Shown: piece by piece, positions 1 through 12,900 of the stretch
Layout of the letters: every line of letters begins with the position of its first letter
How positions within the stretch are numbered: position 1 is the stretch's first letter
Position numbers and translations under genes: made by a program
The notes under the pieces: model-generated
Seen by the model: only the letters and a program-made list of their open reading frames with translations
What the model was told of the DNA's origin: nothing
Databases searched by the model: none
From: Ignelater luminosus
Taxonomy: Eukaryota > Arthropoda > Insecta > Coleoptera > Elateridae
Length of the DNA: 64,000 nt
Assembly: GCA_011009095.1 (NCBI GenBank)
Contig: VTPC01000474.1
Location: 49,739-113,738 of the forward strand
Direction of reading: 5' to 3'

Positions 1-399
1 CGCATCAGTCTAGAATTCTGTTTAGTAGTTTTCAAAAGTTATTATTTGCTGAATGCGAATAAAAAGTTATTCATTCGGTATGTAATGTCTAGAAAACAAA
101 TCTCAGACGGGTTTTCGCATAATTTGTTCTTATTTACTGCATGTATTTACCGATAAAATTTTATTAAAAAGAAATAATAGAATCTGAAGAAATGGAGTTT
201 TATTTTTTCTAGAAGAAATATTAAAACGAATGATGATGGTACTACTATCAAGGTAATTCTAATACACAGGATGTACAATTGTACACAGCTTCCTCGGATA
301 CATCTTGGTGTGAATTTTGGCTATATTAAGAAATTATTAAAATTACAAAATGTTAATGAATTTATAACATAATCCAGAGTCACGATATCAGACTTTGAT
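1..399. other. AT-rich sequence, nothing recognised
   Basis: No coding frame, repeat or RNA signal was seen. The stretch abuts the 3' side of the Tc1-like relic and may include its decayed terminus, but no terminal inverted repeat could be made out. Confidence 0.4.
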
Positions 400-1130
400 A
401 ACGCTCTCGATTATTTTAGTTCTGGTAGAACAGTCTCTTCTGAGGAACCGAGTCTTGAAAATGGCCCACAAATTTTCTACGGGATTCAAGTCTGGCGAAT
501 TCCTCAGGCAGTCTAACACTGGCAACCAAATCCAGCTACAATAGTCCATCACTGTCGGAAAACCGTCTATGAGTTGTTGGGACCAGTTTCTTCTGTAGCA
601 CGTCGATGTGCTTTGTGGTATCCATCATTCCTTCAAGAGGTGAACAGTTTCTCAAACATCACCCTTGGTGGGTACTTGGATGTGACCGAGTTGAAAATGT
701 TCCCTAGTTAAGCACTTGACAAAATTGGACCCTTATCCGTCACTTTTCTTTACTGTCTAGATTGACAGTCTACAGTCTAGTCTTTACATTTTTTGCCCAG
801 GATAGACTTCTTTTCTTCATAATGGATGTTAAGAGTTCCGCACCTTTTTTGCTGTGACTGCTGGTCTTCTTCGGGTATATGATGTTGATTTTTCGAGCTA
901 GTGCATCATTCCTGGAGGTAGTTGCTCTCTCTCTTTTGCAGCGCCCTTCTTTTGACGTGTCCACGGGCTCGTGTTTTCATGCAGCCTGACAATCCTTGCT
1001 ACACTAGATCTCTCAACGTCATCCAACTGCTTTTGAGATTTTGCTTACGTTAATTTCCATGTCTTTACGCGGAGTAATAATCTTTGCTCTTTTACGAGAT
1101 GTGGTATTCTTTGAAAAGAAATACCAGAAA
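400..1130 (-). pseudogene. Tc1-like transposase relic
   Basis: Remains of a DNA-cutting transposase of the Tc1/mariner superfamily, read on the minus strand in several frames. The clearest block is at 446-506, where the translation reads NSPDLNPVENLWAIF. This is the family signature around the third catalytic residue, the Glu of PVENLW, with its codon at 475-477. Upstream in transcription order, at 588-632, another frame gives MMDTTKHIDVLQKKL, which matches the block where Tc1/Tc3-like proteins carry 'MD..KYI.IL'. A basic stretch at 770-964 and a TPRKDME-like stretch near 1040-1110 fit the N-terminal DNA-binding region. Frameshifts and stops between these blocks show it is dead. Superfamily is confident because of the PDLNPVENLW motif; exact ends are not, since no terminal repeats were found. 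Confidence 0.75.
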
Positions 1131-4100
1131 AAAAGATAAGAATATGTTCTGATTCTAAATATGAATTCCGACTGTCAGACTGACGAATAAGTCATTCTGT
1201 CACAAGCAGTCGTTCATTACAGAAATCATGTACTCTTGTTCCAATTAAGTGTGTATAATGACTATGATAAAAGTTTCTTTCTACAATATAAAGAATAAGC
1301 AACTTATTCCTTAGATCAATGTGGTAGATCAGCGTTGATCAACCTTTTTACCTAGGCGACCTGCTATTGTTCTGGCGACTTCCATCTTGGATTTTCGTAA
1401 ATTTAATAATAGGTGAATTTATTTCTTGACTAACGTTGGCTAAATACCTGCTCCTTCCACCTTTCTATCCATATTCATTAATCTCCTTGATCTTATTTTA
1501 TCATATACTTTACTATGTTTGTTCTCAAGAAGGAAACTGTTTACTGTTGTAAACTGACGATGCAATGCCAAAAAACTTGTATAAGCAAGGGCAAGAAGTA
1601 TTTTTTAGTTTTCTATGATAGGTTTGTCAACGGCATGTTTTTCTTACACTTATCTATGGTCTTGGATGAGTAGAAATTTTTGTATTTTGGGTTTACTAAT
1701 TTTAGAAGTAACCATGATGGTACAGCTTGACTAGACCTTGGTACACTGTTTACATTCGCTAAAATGTGCATTTGGCCGTGATAAAACTTATTCTAATTTT
1801 GGCCAATTTAAACTTTTGTACTTATGCACAAAAGAAGTAATGAGAAAAATATTGTTGATAAGTGGTTGTCTTTTTACTTATCACTATTTCCACCAAATCA
1901 AATTATCGTGGCTCTTAAATATCTTTCCAAAATCAACTCATAATTTCATCTTAGATATTGAATTTTGGCAAGCATCGGTACAGTTAAATCTCTTGATGTC
2001 AAAGGTATCTAAAATAAAGGTTCTAAGAATTGGCTTTTAAAAAAACTTTTGCCTAGATGGGTGTAAATCTGTAGTTGAACACAAGATAAATAGTATCATT
2101 TTTGATGCCAATACAATAATGCCTGATAATGTCGTATTGCCATTTAGACAAAACATTACTTGTGAAGAATTGCAAATTAAAGTGTAGGTACTAACAAAAC
2201 TCAAAGGTCTTAAACACAGATAACAGCAACATGTTAGAAAATGTGATTGCAGTAGAAGTCGTGCAAGGCAAAGCCAGAGATAAAGTCTTCAAGAAATGCA
2301 CAAACAAGGGCTCTAAAGAAATCTGACTTTTCTTATTTTACCTTCAAATCAACCGACAAATGATCAGTATGTCCTTCTAAAGTACTTCAGAAACGCATCA
2401 AACTATTTCAAAAACGCTGACATTACTGTCAATCCATTGGTCTTTTGAAGAATCGCCCAATTCCAATAGTCTCTGATTTATCCTAACCAAATATCCAAGA
2501 AGCCTAACGATGAATGCAATCTTGAAAATACTTGAAACTGAATTCCGAACGTTTTTGCTGCTTGTTTTCTCAGTTCGTCTTGGTTTAGTTATTCAGAACT
2601 AAAACATAAACTTTTGATTGAAGTAGAAGCGACACAACATTTGGCTAGCATTTAGCAACAGAAACATATAAAGACAAAAACGTTACCAAAAATGATGATT
2701 CTCATAGGATAAATTATGTTTGATCAGAGATTGTTTTTACACAATCCAAATTGGTCTTCTTTTATATGCCAGCATCTTGTAAGCCTAAACGCTGTATTGT
2801 AGAATACTTTCAATTGTTTGGGCGCTCATGCTCTACGTAATTTCTGATCTAAAAACTATGAGGTAGAACAATTCAACCGTTTCCTCTGACTTATAAAACC
2901 TATTTCTTCTTCACAAGTCCTGAAAATTATTTCAAACATACTATATTATTGCTTCATTGCAAAATTTAGACAGTAACCATAGTTGCTTTTTATTGTAACT
3001 GAGTGGTTTGGAAGTTCAGATGATATCAGTATTCTAATCGACTAAGTTTCTATTGCTTCTTAGAAAAGATCAGACTTCTTGACTAAATGGAATTTTTGAG
3101 ATATGGAACATCATTTGATAAAATACTGGAGGAAAAGAAATATGTCACAGTTAATCAGTTTTTGCTAAAGTAATGTACCTGTTGGCACTGGAGGTTGTCT
3201 AATATCTTTGTCTTTATAGTCTGCTTGTCTCATTTACATTTTTGAACTGAATAAAAAATACCTCATATCTACACTAAGTAAATGTAATGATTATAATTAC
3301 CATTGTGAAAGCAAATATTATGTGATACACTTAGATAGGTAATCTCTAACCTAATGAAATGATTAATGAAAATAATAAACGCAGTTCTACTTGAAATAAA
3401 AAAGTTAAAACCATTTGCTGTTATCCAAAAGTTCAACCAAATTGGTTTTACCATAAGGAAGCTTCACCATCTAAGCAGATAATAATATACTAATTTCCAG
3501 AAACAATAAATAAATTGCTGGTTCTTGTATATACTCTTTTTGTTACCCAGTATACCTTACTTATTGATCGAGAAGTCTAAAAATTTATTTTTAATTTCCT
3601 CGTTTTTAATGTTCTCGTCTGTATGACGCCGTGGTCATATACTTATGAAAAACGCAAGCTATTAAAATAATTCAGAGAATTAAAAATGAAAAGAGACAGA
3701 TAGACAGAAAAACAAACAAATCAGGTTGCTAAATGTAAAATATGAAGGTACTACTAGAATCTGGAAAAGATCTAATCTAAAAAGCCCGCTATCCACTCTG
3801 CACATTCCATCACAAACACAATGCAACAATCCAACCTATCTCAAATCAGAGACATCTGCTGATTAATGTCGAAATAACACCCGGACAGCTCAGGTATGCG
3901 CGACCTCAGAAAAATTAACTAGCGAATGACGATAAATCAAATAAAAACTGAAAGATTTTAGAATTTATAGCTTATCTTGACAACTACCCCTCCTACAATA
4001 TGTTTACTTTTGTTCGGCCGTTTAAAGAACTACGAACCTCGATTATGTTAAAATCGAATTAGTTCAGGACTTAAATTTAAAATCAGGTTAGTTTCAACAA

Positions 4101-5317
4101 TAAAAATTGTTATATTTTTATTTTTTAGAGGTTATAAATTTTATTTTATGAAGATGGGTCATATTCATTTATGTCGAGCTTCATTTTCTTTATGGATAAC
4201 TAACAAATTGGGTTTTTAGGGTACAACTATTCTTAAAGTCATCGACATTTTAATTTATAGCTACTATTCTATGTCGATTCGCTAATACTATTTTAAGATA
4301 TTTCGGTTTGGGTGGTTCTCGAAGAAAATAAATTAATGTCAATTTGTACAAATTAATTATTGCAACCGAAAAAGGTGTAGGTAGAAATATCGTAATAGTA
4401 ACGTAACTGTACATTTATTTATTTACCTTCACTGACTTTTTTTGTGAAAACACCATAATGTATGCAATTCTCGTAAACAGTATTCTGGATATAAACAGAA
4501 TTTCTGTCTTCAGAACTCTTATCACAGCTAAAACAAGGGCGAAGATATGAATTTGAAGTTCTGTTCAGATGAACTTAATCAAATTATGTGCTATGATTAT
4601 TAAAGTTGATCTCGATTAAAGCTGATATTCAAAAAGTCCATTGAGTATACAAATTCATATCAGGCATTTTCAACTAATAGTAGGTGTTATCACGGGCAGT
4701 AAAACCTAGCTCAAAAATTTTAGCTTGCAGTACTTCTGAGACATACTTCAGTGTATCTACTGAAAAGATAAGACGCTATACTTATCCAGAAACTTACCTA
4801 GAAAATACAACAGGCATCCCAAAGCTCGCTAAACTGGTCTACAGATTGTTGCAAGAAGGATCGCAATGAACCCATTTGTATTCTTTAGAATACCAAGAGA
4901 TTTCTAATCTAGTCTAATTCCAGATTTGCAAGTATTAAATTCTTATTGTATTCATGGGCAATGCAGACTTGTCTAGGCATTTCGCGCAATTCCTATTATT
5001 CTTCCAATTTGGTTCTTGAGTCTGTAGATATCTTGGCCCTTATATGATGACATAACACGGAATTACTCGTTTTTTGACCTGACAAAAAGTTGAGTCTGGA
5101 TTTCGAACTTACTTAGTCTCCAGTCTGGTTTGACCTCGAAGTCTATAACCTTCTAGTCTCCCGAATCAGCCCGACCCTGTACTATTCTTTTTATTTCTTT
5201 TTGTTACTATTACCTCTTTGTGACCCATGTTTTTCCTCCTTTAAGTACCTTGCACTTTTACAACGTAGGCTGCCATCTATGCTCAATGAGTTTTATTAAT
5301 GTACCATGTACCATGTA
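1131..5317. other. Long AT-rich stretch without recognised gene
   Basis: Contains short open frames only. The longest, 1738-2040 on the plus strand (100 codons), has no ATG start, no recognisable motif and no GC-rich codon bias, so I do not call it a gene. Nothing else was identified here. Confidence 0.4.
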
Positions 5318-5620
5318 GTCCAGGGAATAGAGGCTGAAAAAGGAGCCTTTGCTTGCAAAAGGTTATGTAGTTCTAATTTTTGAATATGTTGTGTATATCG
5401 GCGCCCTAGTGAAAAACCCAAGTTTTCGACTATCAAAATTTCGGACTTTTTTCAGTTTCTGGACAATATCTTTTTACCAATGCATTACAGAGGAAAATAT
5501 GTTTAATAAAAGTTGTAGAGCATTACATTTACTACAACTTTTATATAAAACATGGTTTTGTAAAATGATTAGGTAGATAGTTATGCTTCATCAAAGTTAC
5601 CAATTTTTCGTGAAAATGAT
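5318..5620 (+). repeat. Left long terminal inverted repeat
   Basis: Matches the reverse complement of 6441-6772 over nearly its whole length. Shared blocks include TTGCTTGCAAAAGGTTATG near the outer end, ACCAATGCATTA in the middle and TCAAAGTTACCAA near the inner end. Confidence 0.8.
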
Positions 5621-5901
5621 ACTTTTTTGAGATTTTTTATTTTTTTTAGCAGTTTGATTAGTAATTATTAATAATTAATTAATTAATTAAGTTAATTATT
5701 TCTTGTCACTGAGAGAAATGATGCACGAAGGCTTGCGGCTGTAGAAAGGCCGGACTCAGGTGCTCTGTCATTTGTGAACACTGTTGTTGCAGGAAATGAA
5801 AGTCTGAATTTACTGAGGAACTGGATCCCTGGCGGTTTTAATAGCAACAAGTCCTTTACTGTCCTTTCTCCATCCCCACTATAGATGGTTTTTCATTTCG
5901 C

Positions 5902-6323
5902 TCAGCCATGTCTGGACTTGGTGATACGTGCGGAAGACTTGAACTTGCTGCCAGTGGCAGATTTGGAGAAGAGCTGATAGCGCAAAGTAACTAATGTTGT
6001 TGCCTTGTCACCACCATAAAGATGAAAACGTATACGTTCTTCTGCCTCAGAGATGGTTGAAACACTGGCATCAGAAACCCTGACGATGGTTGCAAGTTCA
6101 TGCAATGCTGGTTTGTTCTGGAACACATTGAAGAATCTGGTTTTTCCAAAACCGAACAGGAAAGACGTGGTGTCACACCCACTCAAAGCGTGAAGAACAA
6201 GATTTCCTGGTACTGAGTATTTGTAGGATGATGCGGAGAACAATGTTTCAGGAGTATTACTTCTTTCAGGTTCTGGGAAATAAATGGGAAGATGTCGAAC
6301 CAAACTTGTCAAAAGAACTACAA
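5902..6323 (-). pseudogene. ORF fragment with GCDTTS...FGFGK motif
   Basis: An open minus-strand frame of about 136 codons between the two long inverted repeats. It has no ATG: it opens directly after an in-frame TGA near 6324, so the N-terminus is missing. Residues 38-57 (counted from 6312) read LVLHALSGCDTTSFLFGFGK, followed by a polar, partly helical-looking stretch (PALHELATIV...SEAEERIRFHLYGG). From memory, 'HA.+GCDTTS...GKGK' occurs in uncharacterised invertebrate proteins, often multicopy and associated with mobile DNA. I do not know its biochemical role. Length is far below what a full protein would need, so this is a fragment: either the remains of the element's own gene or a captured host segment. 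The motif is clearly visible; the family link is an inference. Confidence 0.5.
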
Positions 6324-6440
6324 ATCAATGTCCTCCCTGATGAGGAGCGGTTCCTTCATCTTTCCATTTTAATGTTGCTATTTCATTGCCCATCAGGCTT
6401 AATGATTAATATTTTGATTTATATAAATTCATTTATGTAA

Positions 6441-6772
6441 AATCATTTTTACGAAAAGTTGGTAACTTTGATCAAGCGTAACTAGCTACCTAATTTTTTT
6501 TGAAAACATTTTTCATACAAAAGTTGTAGCAAATTTAATGCTCTACAACTGCTAATCAAAATGTTTTCCTCTATAATGCATTGGTAAAACAATATTATCA
6601 AAAAACTGAAAAAAGTCTATAATTTTGATGGTTTTTGGGGCCCTACGGCGCTCGCACAGGGGCGACGAGGTCGAAAACTTTGGTTTTTCACTAGAGCACT
6701 GATATACACAACATATTCAAAAATTAGAACTACATAACCTTTTGCAAGCAAATATCTCTCTATTCCCTGGAC
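6441..6772 (-). repeat. Right long terminal inverted repeat
   Basis: Inverted copy of 5318-5620, about 30 bp longer because of a GC-rich insertion around 6640-6680 that the left arm lacks. The open frame at 6617-6856 on the minus strand is simply translated repeat sequence and is not a gene. Confidence 0.8.
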
Positions 6773-6774
6773 TA

Positions 6775-9719
6775 ATGGTGGAAGCTTGAAAATTGATATA
6801 CATCTTTCAGCCATAAAACTTTTTTTCGGCCCTATGGTCATCTGATTTTTAGTCATTCTTGGTTATCTCATCATGATTTTGATCAGCGGTGCTTTATTTT
6901 TACTTTATGCTTTGTTTTGAGGTTATTCTCTTATAATTTACTTTCAACAGTAAATGCTGGGCTTTTAAGCCTGTCATTCAACTGTTTGCTAGTTCTTTTC
7001 TTTACTATTTTTTAGCTATATGCATTATTGTCTTAATTAACCCCTTCAATCGGACGTAATTGGTACAACAATAAGATTACAATTCCATACAATATAGATT
7101 GAGTAAGTTTCTGCATTTTGTCCAATTCAGTAGTATGAAATGGATTTGATACTGTCTGACATTTCTATTTTTAGTTTCTTCCATTACAGTGATGATATCA
7201 GAGAATTCTATACTTTGTTTAAAGCCCCCTTTACGTTTTTGGAAAAAGTCGAGGGTTTTTTTTGCTACTGATAGATATCTGAGTAACGTTTGTATTTGAG
7301 CCTTTTATGTGTTGTCATACAAATAACATCTACTACACTGTAATCATTCTTACCTACACAGTGCATTTAGTTAGGGTCATACTATCTAAATGCTGACGGG
7401 GCCAAAGCTTATTCGTTTTTCCTCGGCGCCAAATTCTTATCAGCTTAGGTCGTGTAATTTTTTTTATCGGGCCCTACATTTACTGGTTATCTATTTAGCT
7501 TTGTCTAAGTCTAAACCAGCGCATTTTGCTAATATTATGTAGCACATTTTTCTTTATCTTATTGATGTTTTTGTTTTGTTATTGTGAATTCTTAGGGGTT
7601 CATACATACTCTTGACGTTCCAGGTTGTTACTTTCATTTGCAACGAAATTCCTTACATGACCTAACCATTAAAAGTTGCATGATGACTGAGGGTTAAAAC
7701 ATTCTCAGTTATTATGATGGTTTTCTAAGAAATTATAATCGGAATGAATTTTCGTTGCCTTCTCCTGTATACTATCTGCTTCAGCTGCTTTTAACCTGGA
7801 AATTAGAAAACCAATTTGGGTGCAGTTGCTGTTCTGTTCAGCATATCTACCGACCACTTTTCTCTCCACATGCATACACGCTGTAGGGATTACAGTCTCC
7901 TCCTGGAAACTATAAATATCAAAATAACAATAATCTTTTGAGTTGGTCAACTACTCAAAAAAAAAAGCTTCGGAAGATCGTTTCTTCAACAATCCAGTTA
8001 CACTACGAACAGTTACGGTTGAATGAAGGGCATGCTCAATTTCGATAGATTAATAATTCAGAAAAATATTCAGACTACACTGACAACATTTCTCACAGCC
8101 TTTGTATCAGTGAGAAATATTTGGAATACTGAACAAAAGATCTCTTCTTATATTTTTTATAGATGTCTAATATAAACAAATCAGTTCAGAACGATCGAGT
8201 GCATGCATTTATGCCTGAAGACATTGAGCTAAATAGTCTTTCTATAATCTTGAACTTTATGTAAAGATGACAAGGTCGAAGCATTAAATGTCGAAAAAAT
8301 CTTCCTTCAGAAGTAGATGTCTGTTAAGAAATACCAAGTACTAGCCAGAAACATCTAATCAATCAAGCTTCGCATGATTCTGAACTCTCTACGGAAAGAG
8401 GTATGATACCAAAAAAATAACTAATATAGGGTATATAGGGTTGCCCAAGTTAAATAGTAGGCAGTTTGAACGCTTCTGAATTTATTTCTAAGAACAACAA
8501 CAATAATGGTTATAAACTTAAGGCCGGTATTTTTATAATTGATTAACTTTAATCAGAGCTTTATTGCCATGAATATAATTGTACACACCAAAGTATAAAG
8601 CATTTTGAGGCATCCCTTTATGAGGTAACTGTACTTGCATATAACCATGACATATATGGGAAGATGAAATTGTTAATAATGAACTGCTCATGCTTGATAA
8701 ATTAGCTTCTATAATTAAATATTACAAGCGTTTTTCTTTGTTTGATTCTTCATTTCTTTGTAAACCTTAAATCTGAAGATCATGAAGATAAAGTGTTTTG
8801 TAATGTTAAGAAAATTCTGATAGTGATACGTACCCTAGGATTAAAGCTTGAACGCACTTATATAAGACTTTATTAACACGCACTGTTGATTTTAACATCA
8901 CGTCAACTACGAAGGCCAGAACACAACCTGACATTACGTCAATGTAGCAAATTGTTATAAGAGATATTGCAATAGATGTCATACCAAATAAAAAATGTTG
9001 TTTTGGATATTTTCAAGTGAAAAGGGGTTTACGTGAACTAAACATTTTGCAGTGATAGATAGTCATCGTTGAAGGATTTAAAGGGAAACGAAAAGAGTTT
9101 TTGAAATGCATTGAGATACAACAGTATTTGTCTCTTGTTTCTGGTTAACTGTTAAACCATAAATCACTCTATATCGCAGATCTCATTTGTTTATAAATAC
9201 TGTTTGTTCTAATAATCTGCATTCTTTATATTCTGACAGTTAGATGTGTCAAATAATAGAAAAACCAAAATACAAAGGTTGATCAGTAATAAAGATATAT
9301 CACGGGGTGCAATTTATGAATTTTTTTATTCATGCATAAACACTAACGATTAAAACATTAAAAGAGTTATGAAAGCCATCTGAGGAAGATTTATTTTGCG
9401 ACTACTTGTATTCAATGCTTTTTTTTTACAATCTCACAATCTGAACAGTTTATGGTAACAATAACTTTTTATATTACCTATAAAACAGAAAACTAGTGCT
9501 AATTTTTCATGAACCAACAAAAAGTTGTTATAATACCCACACAGAAACTTCTGATATTGTCTAAAACCGAAAATACCAAAGTTCGATAATAACACATCGA
9601 CTATTATAAAAAGAATCCGGCACTATAAAGAAAACCGTAATATACTAAAGAATACGAAAAGAGGAACATCAAAAGACATAGACCGTAAAATAAACAGCCA
9701 TCAAACAGTTATATTAGTA
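6775..9719. other. AT-rich stretch, one weak exon-like ORF
   Basis: No identified gene. A minus-strand open frame at 7705-7950 contains a segment (about 7797-7909) bounded by an acceptor-like TTTATAG and a donor-like CCAG/GTTAAA. It would encode a peptide around VERKVVGRYAEQ. There is no homology I recognise and codon bias is weak, so I leave it as a possibility only. Confidence 0.3.
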
Positions 9720-9905
9720 AAAAAATGGAGGGTCCAACGGCGTAGAGCAGAAAACCCAGTGTTTACGGTATTGTTTATGGGGCTTTCACTGTGGGGTGCT
9801 CCGCCCGCGAGATGTGCCCCTCAGTGATTTGGCCCCATCATGAGCGCTCCAGGGGCTCCTCACACTTCCCGACTGGCTTTGTTTGCTTATGCCCGACATT
9901 TCTAA
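9720..9905. other. Isolated GC-rich island
   Basis: About 180 bp that are much richer in G and C than their surroundings, with a run of CCCC/GGGG blocks (for example TGGGGTGCTCCGCCCGCG near 9791). A plus-strand frame of 83 codons runs through it (9791-10042) but starts on GTG, has no recognisable motif, and becomes AT-rich and low-complexity after the island. It could be a young repeat fragment, a decayed exon or a regulatory element. Confidence 0.3.
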
Positions 9906-12900
9906 AAGACCAAAAATTGTGGAATTTGACACGTGCAAGATATTCTATAAACTTTTATTTGATATTTATATCAAATCTAAAAAGTGAGAAAAAACGAGAG
10001 ATGTTTCGTTTTATGTTGCATTTTATTGAAGAAGTACTGTAAATAAAACCAATGGAAGAATTGAAAAATTATTCAAATTTTTCGTATTTTGCGTGTTTAT
10101 TAAAATATTTACAAATTTATTTCAAAAGTTATCTCTTATTTTCATTTTTAGAAACAATAAGGAAGTCTTCTTTTCTTGAAATATCTTACACAACCTTGCA
10201 GGTAGTTGAATTCGTTTTTAATGTAATGTAGTTACGTCATAATATAATAATAAACCAAAAGTATCGTGTGATCGAAACAAACGACGTCAAAGCGAGTCAC
10301 GGATTCGTACTATATGTCAGGTTCTATTCAAATTTTAGTTTGTAATTGTTATCTTGAAATGTCAGATTGAGTTTGTCCAGATACAACTCCATCTCTACGT
10401 CTAAGAAGCTACCGGTTTTAAGCACAGATCAATTTGAACCAAGTTAGCGTTAGTGGTTTACTTAGTCTTTCTCTTTAGCATAATTCTAAAATGTAAGAAA
10501 AAAGTTTTTAACGGCTGTGATTTTCTTATTAGCGGTTAATTTAGAACAAACAGGCCAAAAAAAGGAATAATAGCCTTGATATATTTTCTGCAAGATCTTT
10601 TTCACAGCCTTGATCTGCTCGCTTCAAGTTGCTATCCACATTACTAATTTCTTGGTATAGGTAGTAAACAAAAGGTATTACCGTAGGGTATTACACTATA
10701 ACTTCATAGTCAATTTAGGCCAAATGGGCTCAACAAACAAAGATAAAACAAAACATAACAGTCTTCATATGTTCATCCCAAGTTGTTGATACTACCAATC
10801 TCTAAAAAATCTTGACTATTAAGTATTGCCTTAAAAGCTCGCTTATTGGTCGCATATCTCAAATATCTCCATAATAAGCAAATTGAGAATGCTACCTCTA
10901 AAGAACGTTCTCTTTCCAGTTAATCGAGTCAGATCAAACAGGCGGAATAGCCTTTATATGCCAGACTCAAGATGTTTTTTGCATTTTTGCAATTTCTTCT
11001 AAACTGACTTGACTTAAAGTTATATTAAAGAATTCTGGGATAAAACCATCGCTTTTTAGAACTCAAACCGTCTTTGTACTCAGTTAGTTTTGTAGACTAG
11101 TATTACCGTAGTACTAGAATAACAAACCAGAATATTTAACGGTTAACATCTACATATCAAAATGACTCGATAGTACATTTAAGTCTAATTTTATATCAAT
11201 GCAAAATGATGTAAGATCATCAAAAATCAAAAAAAACTATGACATTGACATCCTTAATTGTTTTCATAAAGGGCAAATTGGAAATTATGGTCAAATTAGG
11301 TCAAATAGGCTAAAACAAGGAAAAAACAAAAAATACAAGCGTTGATATGCCAGTCCAAGATAGCACTAGCGTTTACTAGATTTCCTCATAATGGACAAAT
11401 TGAGAACTGCTAATCTTTACAGAATGCCCAACTGTTACATTTAGATAGTTTAAACTGAAATATATCTGCAGCAAATAGTTAAATTATTAATGATAGATCG
11501 AGGTCAAATCGACAGAAGGAACAAGAACACGATATGTCCCCTCCGAGGTATTGCTGGTGTTTGTTAAATTCCAGCCTCGTGGGCAGATTGAGAATTGCTA
11601 TTCCCCAAGCGTATTCTGCTCTTCTAGTTTCCAGCTTCAGGCCAAATGGACGAAACGAACCAAAAGAAAACATAAAATAACAGTTTTGATATGCTCGTTC
11701 TAAGACGTTCACACTTTTTAAACTTTTCTAGATTAAACGTATTTAGAGTTAGATGTTTCCTAAATACTTCCAACATCAATATTTTGAAGCTGAACATAAT
11801 CTGATCAAAATGGAAAAAATAGTTTTTTTTTATCTTCTTCAAGTATCTTCAAGGTAAGTTTGGCCTACAAAACATAAGAAGCTAAGTTGGCATTGGTGGT
11901 AGCAAACGTCAGTATTAATAAGTGTGCACACTGGGGTTTGTATAATAAGCAACTAAAAAGTTAGGTATGTTTAAAGAAGACAATTCATACGATAATAACA
12001 AAACAATGTTCACCATTTTTATCTGTGATACAGATACCTAGTAGCTTGATTTACTTTTGCAAATATCTACATAAATGTATTGAATTCATAGGTGTGTTAG
12101 CTTTCAACAGAGTTTTAATGGATTCCACTAAAACTGAAAATTAAAGTTCAAAGTTTAAATTAATTTAATAACGAAATTCGGCAAAGCGGAATTATTTTGT
12201 CTCATCTAACTAAAATCAAAATGAAATAATTTAATTAGTTCCTGTCTAAATTTGAAACGTCCAAACTTTAAAGCGTGTCCGGTCCATAACCATTTAAAAG
12301 TATAATTGTGTTTATTAATAATACTTAGCCACAGATGAATAAACCATAATCTACGGTGGCAAGGACATATGAAGTAGTAGTTGCTAAACTGACCACGGAT
12401 TTATTAAATTAATTTACAAAATCAGACGCACGCTTTGTATAACCTGCACGCTTTAATTTCGTTACAGCGATCATATATTAAGCGGGCACTCCGAATAACA
12501 AATACCGACAAAGTGTGAAATCGGACTGCTTTAATATGCCATTAATATTAACTTTTATAATAGACCCACTGTTATAAGAATAGAAATATTTTTTCCAATG
12601 ATAAATTAAATCTATTTATTTCATATACATACAAAGGGGACATCTTTACAATAATTATTACAAAGTTCTTTAAACAAAATATTAAAATTAAGAAAATTAA
12701 AAATACATTAGCATATTGGTAACTATTTTGAATCTAGCAGGTTTACATTGTTTAACTATCTAATAATTACTAAAGCTGGACAAATGTAAATTTACATATT
12801 TTTATCTACGAGGCATATGTAGTTGATGTCTAATATGCGAATTCATTTCCTTGTATATTGTCCAAATCATTAATTTTATTTTGGTATAAAGGCACATTTT

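Larger units (their letters stand above)
5318..6772. mobile_element. Element with ~300-bp terminal inverted repeats
   Basis: A 1,455-bp segment whose two ends are long inverted copies of each other. The outer ends are GTCCAGGGAATAGAG at the left and its reverse complement at the right, each flanked by TA (5316-5317 and 6773-6774); ATG also lies immediately outside that on both sides. The arms are roughly 85-90% alike, and the right arm carries an extra GC-rich ~40 bp at about 6640-6680. Between the arms lies a broken minus-strand ORF with a GCDTTS motif. The structure fits a DNA transposon or foldback-like element with TA target preference, but I cannot assign a superfamily. The divergence between arms suggests an old insertion. 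Confidence 0.75.

Noticed and set aside
1738..2040. 100-codon plus-strand ORF.
   Set aside because: It has a TTG start, AT-driven codon usage, no motif and no splice context.
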